Below the pieces are notes generated by a model that saw only the letters and a list, made by a program, of their open reading frames with translations, ran no database searches and was not told where the DNA came from. From Vandammella animalimorsus (lineage in GTDB: Bacteria > Pseudomonadota > Gammaproteobacteria > Burkholderiales > Burkholderiaceae_C), in NCBI RefSeq assembly GCF_002285285.1, contig NZ_NSJF01000006.1, positions 62,001 through 126,000 on the forward strand: a stretch of DNA of 64,000 nt, read 5' to 3'. Positions 36,483 through 45,729 of the stretch are shown one piece after another (position 1 is the stretch's first letter; each line of letters opens with the position of its first letter). A program made the translations under genes and the position numbers.

Positions 36483-38363
36483 TCAGCCCAGGTCGCCGGC
36501 TGCTGGTTCGCTGCGGGGCTCGGCTTCAGGCTCGCTGGCGCGCAGCAGTTGCTGCATCAGCAGCGCGGTTTGCGCTTCCATTTCGCGCAGCCGCGCCGTC
36601 AGCGCCTCATTGGCATAGGCAGGCAGCTGAGGGTCGTGCATCTCGGCCAGCACCTGCAGACGGTGCTCGCTGCGCTCGGTGTAGAGCTCGGCCAGCTCGC
36701 GCGCCTTGGCCGGCTCGATGCCCAGGGCCTGCAGCGCCAGCCGCGCGCTGCGCATGGCGGCGTCGAAGGTTTCGCGGATCACGTGGTCGGCCCCGGCGCG
36801 GTGCAGCTCGTAGCCATTGCTCTGGTCGTAGGCGCGGGCGATGATGGGCAGCTTCGGGTAGTGGCGCCGCACGAACTGGATGATCTCCAGCGCGCGACTC
36901 TGGTCGTCAATGGCCACGATCAACAGCTTGGCATTGTGCAGCCCGGCCGAGGCCAGCAGCTCCGGGCGGTTGGCATCGCCGTAATAGGTTTTCAGGCCAA
37001 AGCGGGTCAGGCCCTCGACGGTCTCGGCGTGGTAGTCGATCACCGTCGCGTGAAAGCCGCAGGCGGCCAGCATGCTGTTGACCTGCACCCCAAAGCGCCC
37101 ATGGCCCAGCAGGATGATGGGCTTGTCGCCACCGATCTCGTCGTGCGGCCGCTCCTGCGCGCCCTCGGGCTGCGCGCCACGCGCGGCCACCCAGTCGTAG
37201 AGCAAGAACAGCAGCGGCGTGGCCAGCATCGACAGCGCGATCACCAGCAGCAGGCGGTCGCCAATCAGCGGCGGCAGCAAGTGGCTTTGCTTGCTGATGG
37301 ACAGCAGCACGAAGCCGAACTCACCGGCCTGCGCCAGGCTGAACACGAACAGCGTATTGGCCGCGCGGGGCAGGCGAAAGGCCCGGCCCAGCACATACAG
37401 CACCAGCATCTTCAGCAGCAGCAGGCCCAGCGTCAGGCCCACGATCAGCCACAGCTCCGCGCCCAGCAGCCGGAAGTTGATGCCCGCGCCCACGGTGATG
37501 AAGAACAGCCCCAGCAGCAGGCCCTTGAACGGCTCCAGATGGCTTTGCAGCTCGTGCCGGTAGGCGCTCTCGGCCAGCGCCACCCCGGCGATGAAGGTGC
37601 CCAGCGCGGGCGACAGGCCAATGACCGACATCAGCTCGGCAATGCCCACCACCAGCATCAGGGTGAACAGGGTGAACATCTCGCGCAGCCCGGTGCGGCC
37701 AATGTGGCGCAAGGCTGCCGGCACGATGCGGCGCACGCCCAGCACAATCGCCAGCAGCATCAGCGCCGTGGCCAGCGCCTGCAGCCAGACCGGCTCGCCA
37801 GCCAGCAGATTGATAGAGTGATCGACCCCCTCGGCCTGGGCCGCCGCGCCGGCCGCGCCCAGCAGCGGCAGCAGCGCCAGCATTGGGATTGCCGCCACGT
37901 CCTGAAACAGCAGCACCATGAAGCTGGCCTGCCCGCCCTGGCTGGACAGCAGGCCCTTCTCGCCCAGGGTTTGCAGCACGATCGCGGTGGAGGACAGCGC
38001 CAGAATGCAGCCGGCGGCCACGCCGATCTGCCAGCTTTGCCCCAAGAGCACCGTCACGGCGGCAATCAGCGCCGCCGTCAGCCCCACCTGCAGGCCGCCC
38101 AGGCCCAGCAGCTTGCTGCGCAAGGCCCAGAGCTTGTTGGGCGCCAGCTCCAGACCGACCAAAAACAGCATCATCACCACGCCGAACTCAGCCACCTGCT
38201 GGATGGTTTGCAGCTCCTTGCCCACCAACCCCAACACCGGGCCGATGGCAATGCCCGCCACCAGATAGCCCAGCACCGAGCCCAGGCCAAAACGCTTGGA
38301 AACCAGCACTGCGGCCACCGCCGCGAACAAATAAATAAAGGCGTAGAGCAGGATCTGGGTCAT
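36483..38363 (-). CDS. Kef-type K+/H+ antiporter with RCK domain
   Basis: 626 residues. The N-terminal CPA2 exchanger domain has about 12 membrane helices (VLGYLVAGIAIGP, GVVMMLFLVGLEL, ALSSTAIVLQTL). The cytoplasmic RCK/TrkA-N domain begins near 410 (PIILLGHGRFGVQV) and binds nucleotide. The C-terminus is a charged helix ending in an acidic tail. It resembles KefB/KefC, but no ancillary KefF/KefG gene is adjacent, so glutathione gating is not supported. Start chosen at 38363; the frame is open to 38489 without family similarity. Confidence 0.92.
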   Translation of the reverse strand: MTQILLYAFIYLFAAVAAVLVSKRFGLGSVLGYLVAGIAIGPVLGLVGKELQTIQQVAEFGVVMMLFLVGLELAPNKLWALRSKLLGLGGLQVGLTAALIAAVTVLLGQSWQIGVAAGCILALSSTAIVLQTLGEKGLLSSQGGQASFMVLLFQDVAAIPMLALLPLLGAAGAAAQAEGVDHSINLLAGEPVWLQALATALMLLAIVLGVRRIVPAALRHIGRTGLREMFTLFTLMLVVGIAELMSVIGLSPALGTFIAGVALAESAYRHELQSHLEPFKGLLLGLFFITVGAGINFRLLGAELWLIVGLTLGLLLLKMLVLYVLGRAFRLPRAANTLFVFSLAQAGEFGFVLLSISKQSHLLPPLIGDRLLLVIALSMLATPLLFLLYDWVAARGAQPEGAQERPHDEIGGDKPIILLGHGRFGVQVNSMLAACGFHATVIDYHAETVEGLTRFGLKTYYGDANRPELLASAGLHNAKLLIVAIDDQSRALEIIQFVRRHYPKLPIIARAYDQSNGYELHRAGADHVIRETFDAAMRSARLALQALGIEPAKARELAELYTERSEHRLQVLAEMHDPQLPAYANEALTARLREMEAQTALLMQQLLRASEPEAEPRSEPAAGDLG

Positions 38364-38488
38364 GGGGCAATCATCGGGCAAGCCAGCACAGAGCCAGGCC
38401 AAAACCAACGCAGCCAGTCGGCCATCGCGCAGCGGCAACATGCCAGATTCCATCACCTGCGCAGCACATGGTCTGCATGCCGATTCCA

Positions 38489-38545
38489 TCTAGAGCGTGT
38501 TATGCACTTTTAGCCCCCCGCAAAAAGTGCATAACACGCTCTAGA
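38489..38545. repeat. Perfect 23-base inverted repeat between kef-type gene and vapB
   Basis: The arm TCTAGAGCGTGTTATGCACT plus TTT (38489-38511) and its exact complement (38523-38545) flank an 11-base loop. It lies between two divergent genes, so it is not where a simple terminator is expected. A strong operator, a recombined terminator or a small mobile repeat are all possible. Confidence 0.75.
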
Positions 38546-38643
38546 ATTTGCGCCATTCCGTCCAGGAAGGTCTGCACCAATCCGCCAGCCCAGTGTGCGC
38601 TGCGCCGCGTGCAGCCTTCCTTCAACCGCAAGGAGCGCCCATC

Positions 38644-38922
38644 ATGAGCACCAGCTGGCCAATGCAAGAAGCCAAGAGTCGCTTTGGCGAAGTGATCGAG
38701 CGCGCCTTGCGCGAAGGCCCGCAGACCGTCACGCAGCGCGGCAAGCCTGTGGTGCGCGTGGTGGCTGTGGCCGGCGCTGACGCGCCGCCTGCACCAACGG
38801 CTTCGCAGGCAGGCGATTTTCTGACGTTCTTGTTGCACATGCCCAAAGTGCAAGGCGGCCTGCCTCACATGCCACGCCAGCGCAGTGCGGGCCGCCCGCC
38901 GCTGTTTGCCGATGATGAATGA
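38644..38922 (+). CDS. vapB: Phd/YefM-type antitoxin
   Basis: 92 residues from the ATG at 38644 (AAGGAG upstream). The N-terminus SWPMQEAKSRFGEVIERALR is the Phd/YefM DNA-binding fold, followed by GPQTVTQRGKPVVRVVAV. The C-terminal part (PHMPRQRSAGRPPLFADDE) would wrap the toxin. It is overlapped by the toxin gene (ATGATGAATGA, 38912-38922), so antitoxin and toxin are co-translated. The pair probably autoregulates. The symbol is functional shorthand; phd would be as accurate. Confidence 0.9.
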   Translation: MSTSWPMQEAKSRFGEVIERALREGPQTVTQRGKPVVRVVAVAGADAPPAPTASQAGDFLTFLLHMPKVQGGLPHMPRQRSAGRPPLFADDE

Positions 38923-39352
38923 GCCCCCCCTGCAGGCACGCTGGCTGCTGGACACCTGCGCCATTTCGGAGCTGAGCAAGCCGCACCCCGACGAGGGGCT
39001 ACGCCAATGGCTGATGCAATACGCTGACCAGTGCGTGCTGTCCTCCGCATCGCTGGGGGAAATTCACTACGGCATCGCCTGTCTGCCCACAGGCGCCAAG
39101 CGCAACCAGCTCTACGCCTGGGCCAACTTGCTGGCGCAGCAATTCTCGGGCCGCATCATGAGCACCGACGACAACACCTGGAAATGCTTTGGCGAGCTCA
39201 AGGCCTCGCTGCGCGCCATGGGCCGCATGCAGGATGCGCTGGACATCGTCATTGCAGCCACCGCCATGGCGCATGGCCTGACCCTCGTGACCCGCAACAC
39301 CCGCCATTTCACCGATACCGGCATTGCGCTGATCAATCCCTGGAAACCATGA
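38912..39352 (+). CDS. vapC: PIN-domain (VapC/FitB-like) toxin
   Basis: 146 residues from the ATG at 38912, inside the antitoxin end. PIN-nuclease acidic residues are present in LLDTCAISELSKP, SLGEIHYGI, DALDIVIAATA and the TRNTRHF segment. It probably cleaves RNA. Its stop overlaps the thrC start (ATGA, 39349-39352), an unusual linkage of a toxin to a biosynthetic gene. The frame begins at 38885, but the first ATG with an antitoxin-coupled start is 38912. Confidence 0.9.
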   Translation: MMNEPPLQARWLLDTCAISELSKPHPDEGLRQWLMQYADQCVLSSASLGEIHYGIACLPTGAKRNQLYAWANLLAQQFSGRIMSTDDNTWKCFGELKASLRAMGRMQDALDIVIAATAMAHGLTLVTRNTRHFTDTGIALINPWKP

Positions 39353-40782
39353 ACTACCTCTCCACCCGTGGCGACGCCACCCCCCGCCAGTTCTGCGACA
39401 TCCTGCTCGAAGGGCTCGCGCCCGATGGCGGCCTGTACCTGCCCGAGCGCTATCCGCAGCTGAGCACCCCCGATCTGGCGCGCCTGCGCGGCGTGTGGCA
39501 GCAGCAAGGCTATGCCGCGCTGGCGTTCGAGATCCTCAGCCTCTACATCGACGACATCCCCGCCGCCGATCTGCGCGCCATTTGCGACAAGTCCTACACA
39601 CAGCAGGTCTTCGGCACGCCTGAAATCACGCCGCTGAAGAAGTTGAGCGACGGCTTTTATCTGGAGGCCCTCTCCAACGGCCCCACGCTGGCCTTCAAAG
39701 ACATGGCCATGCAACTGCTGGGCAACCTGTTCGAGTACGAACTGGCCCGGCGCGGCCAGCAACTCAACATCCTGGGCGCCACCAGCGGCGACACCGGCAG
39801 CGCCGCCGAATACGCCATGCGCGGCAAGCAGGGCATCCGCGTCTTCATGCTCAGCCCGCACGGGCGCATGAGCGCCTTTCAGCAGGCGCAGATGTTCAGC
39901 CTGCAAGATGCCAACATCCACAACATCGCCATCGAGGGCGTGTTTGACGACTGCCAGGACATCGTCAAGGCCGTGAGCAATGACTTGGCCTTCAAGCGCC
40001 AGCATCAGATCGGCACCGTCAACTCCATCAACTGGGCGCGGCTGTTGGCGCAGGTGGTTTACTACTTTGCAGGCTACTTCCAGGCCACGCGGGTCGATGA
40101 CGAGCCAGTCGACTTCACCGTGCCCAGCGGCAACTTCGGCAACGTCTGCGCGGGCCACGTGGCACGCATGATGGGCCTGCCCATTGGCCAGCTCGTCGTC
40201 GCCACCAACGAAAACGACGTGCTCGACGAATTCTTCCGCACCGGCCGCTACCGCGTGCGTGGCAGCGCCGACACTTACGAGACCAGCAGCCCCAGCATGG
40301 ACATCAGCAAGGCCAGCAACTTCGAGCGTTTTGTGGCCGACGTGCTAGGCCGCGACGGCGCGCGCGTCAAAACCCTGTTTGCCGATGCGCTGGCGCGCGA
40401 TGGCCAATTCAGCCTGCCCGCCGAGCTGCAAGCCTGGCGCGATCGTGGGCAAGCCTGGGCCAGCGGCAAAAGCACCCATGCCGACCGCCTGGCCACCATT
40501 CGCAACGTGTACGAGCAGCACGGCGTGATGATCGACACCCACACCGCCGACGGCGTGAAAGTCGCCCGCCAGCACCAGCGCCCCGGCGTGCCCATGATCG
40601 TGCTGGAGACCGCCCTGCCCATCAAATTCGCCGCCACCATCCGCGAAGCCCTGGGCCACGAGCCCGAGCGCCCCGCGGGCCTGGAAGGCATCGAAAACCT
40701 GCCGCGCCGCGTGCAGGTGCTGCCCGCCGATGCAGCGCAGGTCAAGGCGCTGATCGCCCGGCACTGCGCCCAGCACGAGTAA
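39349..40782 (+). CDS. thrC: Threonine synthase
   Basis: 477 residues. It converts O-phosphohomoserine to threonine with PLP. The N-terminus MNYLSTRGDATPRQFCDILL is family-typical. PLP lysine is Lys117 (PTLAFKDMAMQLLG), with the phosphate-binding GATSGDTGSAAEYA and SGNFGNVCAG later. It starts four bases inside the vapC stop, so it depends on the toxin message unless an internal promoter exists. No homoserine dehydrogenase gene is next to it, unlike many relatives. Confidence 0.97.
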   Translation: MNYLSTRGDATPRQFCDILLEGLAPDGGLYLPERYPQLSTPDLARLRGVWQQQGYAALAFEILSLYIDDIPAADLRAICDKSYTQQVFGTPEITPLKKLSDGFYLEALSNGPTLAFKDMAMQLLGNLFEYELARRGQQLNILGATSGDTGSAAEYAMRGKQGIRVFMLSPHGRMSAFQQAQMFSLQDANIHNIAIEGVFDDCQDIVKAVSNDLAFKRQHQIGTVNSINWARLLAQVVYYFAGYFQATRVDDEPVDFTVPSGNFGNVCAGHVARMMGLPIGQLVVATNENDVLDEFFRTGRYRVRGSADTYETSSPSMDISKASNFERFVADVLGRDGARVKTLFADALARDGQFSLPAELQAWRDRGQAWASGKSTHADRLATIRNVYEQHGVMIDTHTADGVKVARQHQRPGVPMIVLETALPIKFAATIREALGHEPERPAGLEGIENLPRRVQVLPADAAQVKALIARHCAQHE

Positions 40783-40834
40783 CGCGCCCGATGCGACTGC
40801 CCTGCCGCAAAGTTTCGATGAAGGAGGATGCACC

Positions 40835-40981
40835 ATGCCCGACCAACAACCACCCCAATCCGCCTGGGCCCGCTTCTGGCAGGGCCTGTTCACCTACCTG
40901 TCGGCCGAAATCATCGTCAAGGGCCTCATCGCCATTGTCAGCGTCGTCATGCTGTTCTGGTTTCTGCGCGGGGGGCGCTGA
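40835..40981 (+). CDS. Small single-span membrane protein
   Basis: 48 residues, starting MPDQQPPQSAWARFWQGLFT, with one membrane helix (about 25-44, ending FWFLRGGR). AAGGAGGATGCACC lies directly before the ATG, a strong and well-spaced ribosome-binding site, 53 bases after thrC. It is too short for routine ORF calls. A Trp-rich amphipathic N-terminus precedes the helix. Role is unknown; co-transcription with thrC is likely. Confidence 0.75.
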   Translation: MPDQQPPQSAWARFWQGLFTYLSAEIIVKGLIAIVSVVMLFWFLRGGR

Positions 40982-40991
40982 AGCTGCACCA

Positions 40992-41070
40992 GGGCTTGTG
41001 GAGATGACGTGTTGCAGCGGCGGTGTTTTCGATCAAAAAACCGCTTCGCCCACCCAATCTCAACACCCCC
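40992..41070 (+). repeat. Dispersed intergenic repeat, copy B
   Basis: 79 bases from GGGCTTGTGGAGATG to AATCTCAACACCCCC, with GTGTTGCAGCGG, CGGTGTTTTCGATCAAAAA between. Same orientation as copy C (57624-57700). It forms the leader of the Na/Pi transporter gene, so the earlier ATG at 41009 of that frame lies inside the repeat. Confidence 0.65.
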
Positions 41071-41110
41071 TAAGCCCACGCTGAAGCCGCACCGCCATTC
41101 CAACGTTTCC

Positions 41111-42706
41111 ATGTTCGCTACCCTCAGTCTGCTCGCAGGCGGCATTGGCCTGTTCCTGCTGGGCATGGTGTTGATGTCCGACAGCCTCAAGGCCATGGCC
41201 GGCGAATCGCTGCGCACCGGCCTGGCTCGGCTGACGGGCCGGCCCTTCAAAGCCATGCTCGCCGGCATGGGGGCCACGGCCGCCGTGCAGTCCTCCACTG
41301 CCACGACCATGGCCACCATTGGTTTCGTCAGTGCCGGCCTGCTGAGCTTTCAGAACGCCATCGGCGTCATCATCGGCGCCAACATCGGCTCCACCAGCAC
41401 GGGCTGGATCGTGGCGCTGCTGGGCATGAAGTTTTCCATCTCCAGCCTGGCCATGCCGCTGTTGGGCCTGGGCGCAATCATGAAGCTGCTGGGCAAGCAC
41501 CGCATGGCCCTGGTGGGCCTGACCATGGCCGGCTTCGGGCTGATCTTCGTGGGCATCGACTTCTTGCAACAGGCCATGGCCGACATGGCCCAGCGCGTGG
41601 ACTTCACCCCGTTTTCCGACTCCAGCTGGCGCACGCGCCTGGTGCTGGTGGCCATCGGCATCATCATGACGATTCTGTTGCAGGCCTCCAGCGCCGCGCT
41701 GGCCACCACGCTGGCGGCGCTCTCCAGCGGCACCATCGACTTTGATCAGGCCACCTCACTGGTCATCGGCCAGAACATCGGCACCACCGCCACCGCGCTG
41801 CTGGCAGCCACCGGCGGCAGCGCCAGCGCCAAGCGCACCGCACTGGTGCATTTGCTGTTCAACCTGTGCTCGGCGGTGCTGGCCCTGCTGGCGCTGCAAC
41901 CGCTGTTTTTGTACGCCATGCAGACCTGGGCGCCCGCCATGGGCGGCGTCAACACCGCCATGGCGCTGGCGGCCTTTCACACCGCCTTCAGTGTGCTGGG
42001 CGCGCTGGTGTTCTTGCCGCAAACCTCGCTGCTGGCGGGCATGGCCAGCCGCTTGGTCAAAGAGTCGGCCCCGCCGGCGCTGCGCTATCTGGACAACTCC
42101 CTGCAATCGGTGCCTGCGCTGGCCATTGCCGCCGCAGAAAAAACCCTGTGCCTGGGCCTGGCCGATAGCTGCACCCTGCTGGCGCACCGCCTGCAAGGCC
42201 AGCCGCTGACGCCCAGCAAAAGCGGCATGCCGCTGGACAAGCTGCTCATCGCCGTCGATGCCTACCTGGCCACGCTGCCCGTGCCGCAATCGAGCAGCGA
42301 CCAGCAGCGCCTGATCCATCTGCTGCTGCTGATGGATCAGACCCGCGTGCTGCGCGACGATCTGGAGAGCATCGAGCACGCCGAGGTGCTGCGCGAGCGC
42401 CCTGCCCTGGCCGAGCTGGCCCAGCGCCTGGCGCCAGTGCTCGAGCGCAGCGCCCAATGGCTGGCCGACGACGCCCTGGCCCTGCGCGAAGACGTGACCG
42501 AAGAGCTGCGCCAGATCAGCGCCTGGGTCAATGAGCAGCAGGGCGCAGCGCGCCGTGCCGTGGTCGAGGGCGCAGCCAATTACCGCGTCAGCGCCGCCGC
42601 CGCCCTGGAGCAGCTGACCGCACAGCGCTGGCTGGAGCGCGTGACCAAGCACATGACGCGCATTGCCAATACCTTGGGCGAGGCCCGTGCGCTGTATGGG
42701 GGATGA
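41111..42706 (+). CDS. Na+/phosphate cotransporter family protein with PhoU-like tail
   Basis: 531 residues from the ATG at 41111 (MFATLSLLAGGIGLFLLGMV). Two inverted membrane halves contain the QSSTATTMATIGFVSAG and QASSAALATTLAAL motifs that bind substrate in NptA/SLC34 proteins. The C-terminal 170 residues are helical and PhoU-like. It imports phosphate with sodium or, in some relatives, another solute. The repeat copy B lies just upstream, so the frame's earlier start at 41009 is rejected. Confidence 0.9.
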   Translation: MFATLSLLAGGIGLFLLGMVLMSDSLKAMAGESLRTGLARLTGRPFKAMLAGMGATAAVQSSTATTMATIGFVSAGLLSFQNAIGVIIGANIGSTSTGWIVALLGMKFSISSLAMPLLGLGAIMKLLGKHRMALVGLTMAGFGLIFVGIDFLQQAMADMAQRVDFTPFSDSSWRTRLVLVAIGIIMTILLQASSAALATTLAALSSGTIDFDQATSLVIGQNIGTTATALLAATGGSASAKRTALVHLLFNLCSAVLALLALQPLFLYAMQTWAPAMGGVNTAMALAAFHTAFSVLGALVFLPQTSLLAGMASRLVKESAPPALRYLDNSLQSVPALAIAAAEKTLCLGLADSCTLLAHRLQGQPLTPSKSGMPLDKLLIAVDAYLATLPVPQSSSDQQRLIHLLLLMDQTRVLRDDLESIEHAEVLRERPALAELAQRLAPVLERSAQWLADDALALREDVTEELRQISAWVNEQQGAARRAVVEGAANYRVSAAAALEQLTAQRWLERVTKHMTRIANTLGEARALYGG

Positions 42707-42795
42707 GTGAGGTTTTGGGCGCGGCCGCTTGAGCTGGGGCCTGTGCCCGGCCCCTGCCGCCCGCACCGCACAGGCCCGGCAAAAAAATCAGCAAA

Positions 42796-42827
42796 AAAAC
42801 TGTCCGGTTCTGCACGGCTGTTTCGTC
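42796..42827 (+). promoter_or_regulatory. Possible ECF-type promoter of the siderophore receptor
   Basis: AAAACTGT around 42796-42803 and TTCGTC at 42822-42827, spaced 18 bases, resemble the AAC/CGTC pattern of FecI-like promoters. It is 70 bases before the receptor start. Weak evidence, but the cognate sigma gene lies directly downstream of the receptor. Confidence 0.3.
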
Positions 42828-42896
42828 TTCACGGTTGTACCGCTGGCCGCAAACCCCGGCCCACACTGGCCCAACCGCTTGAAAGGACAAGACAGC

Positions 42897-45470
42897 ATGC
42901 CTTCCACCGCCTCGCCCTTCCCGCTCGCACCCGCCCTTGAACCTGCTTCAAAAGCAAGCCCTTCGCCCGCCGCCCTGCCGCACAGGCGGCAGGCCTGGGC
43001 CTGCACCGCCGTGGCTTCGGCCTGCGCCTGGCTGGCGCTGACGGCGGCTGCGGCTGCGCCAGCACAGGCGCAAGCCCAACCCAACGCAGCCGCCCCGCAG
43101 GCCCAGCGCGTACACGCCATTGCCCTGCCCGCGCAGGATCTGGCCCAGGCCCTGAACGCACTGGCGCGGCAGACCGGCCAGGCCATCTCGGCCGACCACG
43201 CCCTGATGGTGGGCAAAACCGCCCCCGCCGTGGCCGGGCAGCTCACCACCGCCCAGGCGCTGCGGCAACTGCTGGCCGGCAGCGGCTTACAGGCCGAAGC
43301 CGTCGCGGGCGGCTGGGTGGTGCGCCGCGCCCCAGCCGCCACACCGGCCCAACCCGCCGCTGCCGCCACGCGAGGCGAGGCCCAAACCCTGCCCGCCGTC
43401 ACCGTCAGCGCCGCGCCCGACTTGAGCGGCACCACCGAAGGCACGCGCTCCTTCACCACCCGCGCCATGGCCAGCGCCACCGGCCTGGCGCTGTCGCCGC
43501 GCGAGACGCCGCAGTCGGTCAGCGTCATCACGCGCGAGCGCATCGAGGCCCAGGGCCTGGGCACCTTGAGCGATGCCGTGATGGCCACGCCTGGTGTTCA
43601 CACCATGCCAAACGACGTGCGCGGCGACCGCATGAGCGCGCGCGGCTTTGAAATCAACAACTACCAGATCGACGGCGTGTCGCTCAACTGGCCCCGGCAA
43701 TGGGACGCGGGCGAAACCCGCAACAACCTGGCCATGTACGACCGGGTGGAAGTGGTGCGCGGCGCCACCGGCCTGCTGACCGGCGCGGGCGAGCCTTCGG
43801 CCAGCATCAACATGGTGCGCAAGCGCGCCGAATCGGACGTGTTCACCGGCCAGGTGCAGGGCGAACTGGGTTCGTGGCAGCACCGCAGCGGCATGGCGGA
43901 TGTGTCCGCCCCGCTCAACGCCAGCCGCAGCGTGCGCGCCCGCGTGGTGGCCCAGGCCACCAGCCGCGACACCTTCCAAGACCGCGAGCACATCGACAGC
44001 CAGCTCTTTTACGGCACGGTAGAGGCCGACCTGAGCCCTGGCACCCGCCTGACCCTGGGCGGCGATTGGCAAAACTTCAAGCCGCGCGGCGCACCTTGGA
44101 GCGGCCTGTTGCTTTGGGACAGCGAGGGCCGCCGCATCACCGATTGGCCGCGCGGCTACAGCCTCGCGGCCAATTGGGGCGGTTGGGCCAGCACGCAAAA
44201 AACCTTGTTCGCCAAGCTGGAGCACCGCTTCAACGACGACTGGACGCTGAAGCTGGACGCCCAGAACGCCGACAACAATGCCGACCTCAAGCTGAGTTGG
44301 CCTGAGGGCGCGCCAGACCGCCGCACGGGAACCGGCGTAGAGCTTTCAAACTATTACGACCAAAGCAAGCACAACCAGAAGAATGTGAACCTTCGCCTGA
44401 ACGGCGCTTTCAATGCCTGGGGCCGCCGCCACGAGCTGATGACCGGCCTGAGCTGGGCGCGCCAGCGCTGGTGGGCCGAGGCGACCCATGAGGGCGAGTA
44501 CGCGCTGCCCAACGTCTGGGCCTTTGACGGCACGGTGCCCGAGCCGCCCCGGCTGGCCGAACCTGAGCTGGCGGGCGATGTGCGCAGCACGCAGCGCGCC
44601 GCCTACGTGGCCACCCGCCTGCACGTGGCCGAGCCGCTCAAGCTCATCGTGGGCGCGCGCGTGACCGACCTCAAGCGCACCGGCGCCGCCGGGGCCATCG
44701 GGCATTACGCGTTCCAGACGCACGACAAACACGTGTTCACGCCCTACATCGGCGCGGTGTACGACCTGGGCGGCAGCTACTCGGCCTATGCCAGCGCCAC
44801 GCGCATCTTCAAGCCGCAGGAAGATCGCGACCGCCACGGCCAGCCTCTGCCCTCGCTCCAGGGCCGGAACCTGGAAGCGGGCCTGAAGGCCGAATGGCTG
44901 GACGGCCAGCTCACCGGCAGCCTGGCCGTGTTCCAGACCACACAGGACAAGCTGGCGGTGCCAGACGGCAACCTGATCGTGCCCGGCACGGTGGACGAAC
45001 AGGCCTACCGCGCCGCGAACAACGTGAAAACGCGCGGCTACGAGCTGGAACTGACGGGCCGCCTGGCCCCCGGTTGGGACGTGAGCCTGGGCTGGACGCA
45101 ATTGAGTACCAAGGAAGCCGATGGCGCGCGTGTGCGCCCCCAGCACCCCAGCCGCATGCTCAAGCTCTATACCCAGTACCGCCTGCCTGGCGCGTGGAAC
45201 AAGCTCACGCTGGGCGGCGGCCTGAACTGGCAAGGCCGCACTTACACAAACACGGAAAACCCCGTCACCGGCGCACCCGAACAACTGCGCCAGAACGCCT
45301 ACGCGCTGCTCAGCCTGAACGCGCGCTACCAGTTCACCCCGCAACTGAGCGCGCGCCTGGCCGTGAACAACGTGCTGGACAAGCGCTACCTGTCCAACGT
45401 TTCGGCCTTCGACCGCCTGCAATACGGCGCGCCGCGCAGCGTGATGCTGACGGTGGATTACCGCTTCTGA
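42897..45470 (+). CDS. TonB-dependent siderophore receptor with STN signalling domain
   Basis: 857 residues from the ATG at 42897, preceded by GAAAGGAC. Signal peptide about 30-58 (AWACTAVASACAWLALTAAA). The STN domain (about 70-145: LPAQDLAQALNALARQTGQA, LTTAQALRQLL) signals to a FecR. Plug (about 180-310) has ETPQSVSVITRERIEAQGLG and DRVEVVRGATGLLTGAGEPS; barrel ends VMLTVDYRF. It imports a ferric siderophore, most like FhuE/FpvA/FoxA receptors, but the ligand is not known. fecI and fecR follow on the same strand, the reverse of the common order. Confidence 0.95.
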   Translation: MPSTASPFPLAPALEPASKASPSPAALPHRRQAWACTAVASACAWLALTAAAAAPAQAQAQPNAAAPQAQRVHAIALPAQDLAQALNALARQTGQAISADHALMVGKTAPAVAGQLTTAQALRQLLAGSGLQAEAVAGGWVVRRAPAATPAQPAAAATRGEAQTLPAVTVSAAPDLSGTTEGTRSFTTRAMASATGLALSPRETPQSVSVITRERIEAQGLGTLSDAVMATPGVHTMPNDVRGDRMSARGFEINNYQIDGVSLNWPRQWDAGETRNNLAMYDRVEVVRGATGLLTGAGEPSASINMVRKRAESDVFTGQVQGELGSWQHRSGMADVSAPLNASRSVRARVVAQATSRDTFQDREHIDSQLFYGTVEADLSPGTRLTLGGDWQNFKPRGAPWSGLLLWDSEGRRITDWPRGYSLAANWGGWASTQKTLFAKLEHRFNDDWTLKLDAQNADNNADLKLSWPEGAPDRRTGTGVELSNYYDQSKHNQKNVNLRLNGAFNAWGRRHELMTGLSWARQRWWAEATHEGEYALPNVWAFDGTVPEPPRLAEPELAGDVRSTQRAAYVATRLHVAEPLKLIVGARVTDLKRTGAAGAIGHYAFQTHDKHVFTPYIGAVYDLGGSYSAYASATRIFKPQEDRDRHGQPLPSLQGRNLEAGLKAEWLDGQLTGSLAVFQTTQDKLAVPDGNLIVPGTVDEQAYRAANNVKTRGYELELTGRLAPGWDVSLGWTQLSTKEADGARVRPQHPSRMLKLYTQYRLPGAWNKLTLGGGLNWQGRTYTNTENPVTGAPEQLRQNAYALLSLNARYQFTPQLSARLAVNNVLDKRYLSNVSAFDRLQYGAPRSVMLTVDYRF

Positions 45471-45729
45471 GCGCGCCACAAAAATCCGCCCACGCGCCCT
45501 TGGCCTGGGCGCACTTGCCCTTCATGCCTGGCGCTCTTTGCAGGCATGGAGGGCAATTTCCTTTGTGGAGATAGGCTCTTCGGGAAAATCGCAATCTCTC
45601 TTTGGGAGGGCGGCAACAGAAAATTAATAGAATGCAAACCCTTCCTATTTAGATTGCACGCATCGCGCGTGCTTTTTGCAGCCTGGGCCGCCCAACCCTT
45701 CTTGGCTTGCCTTTTTGCTTTGCACGCGC

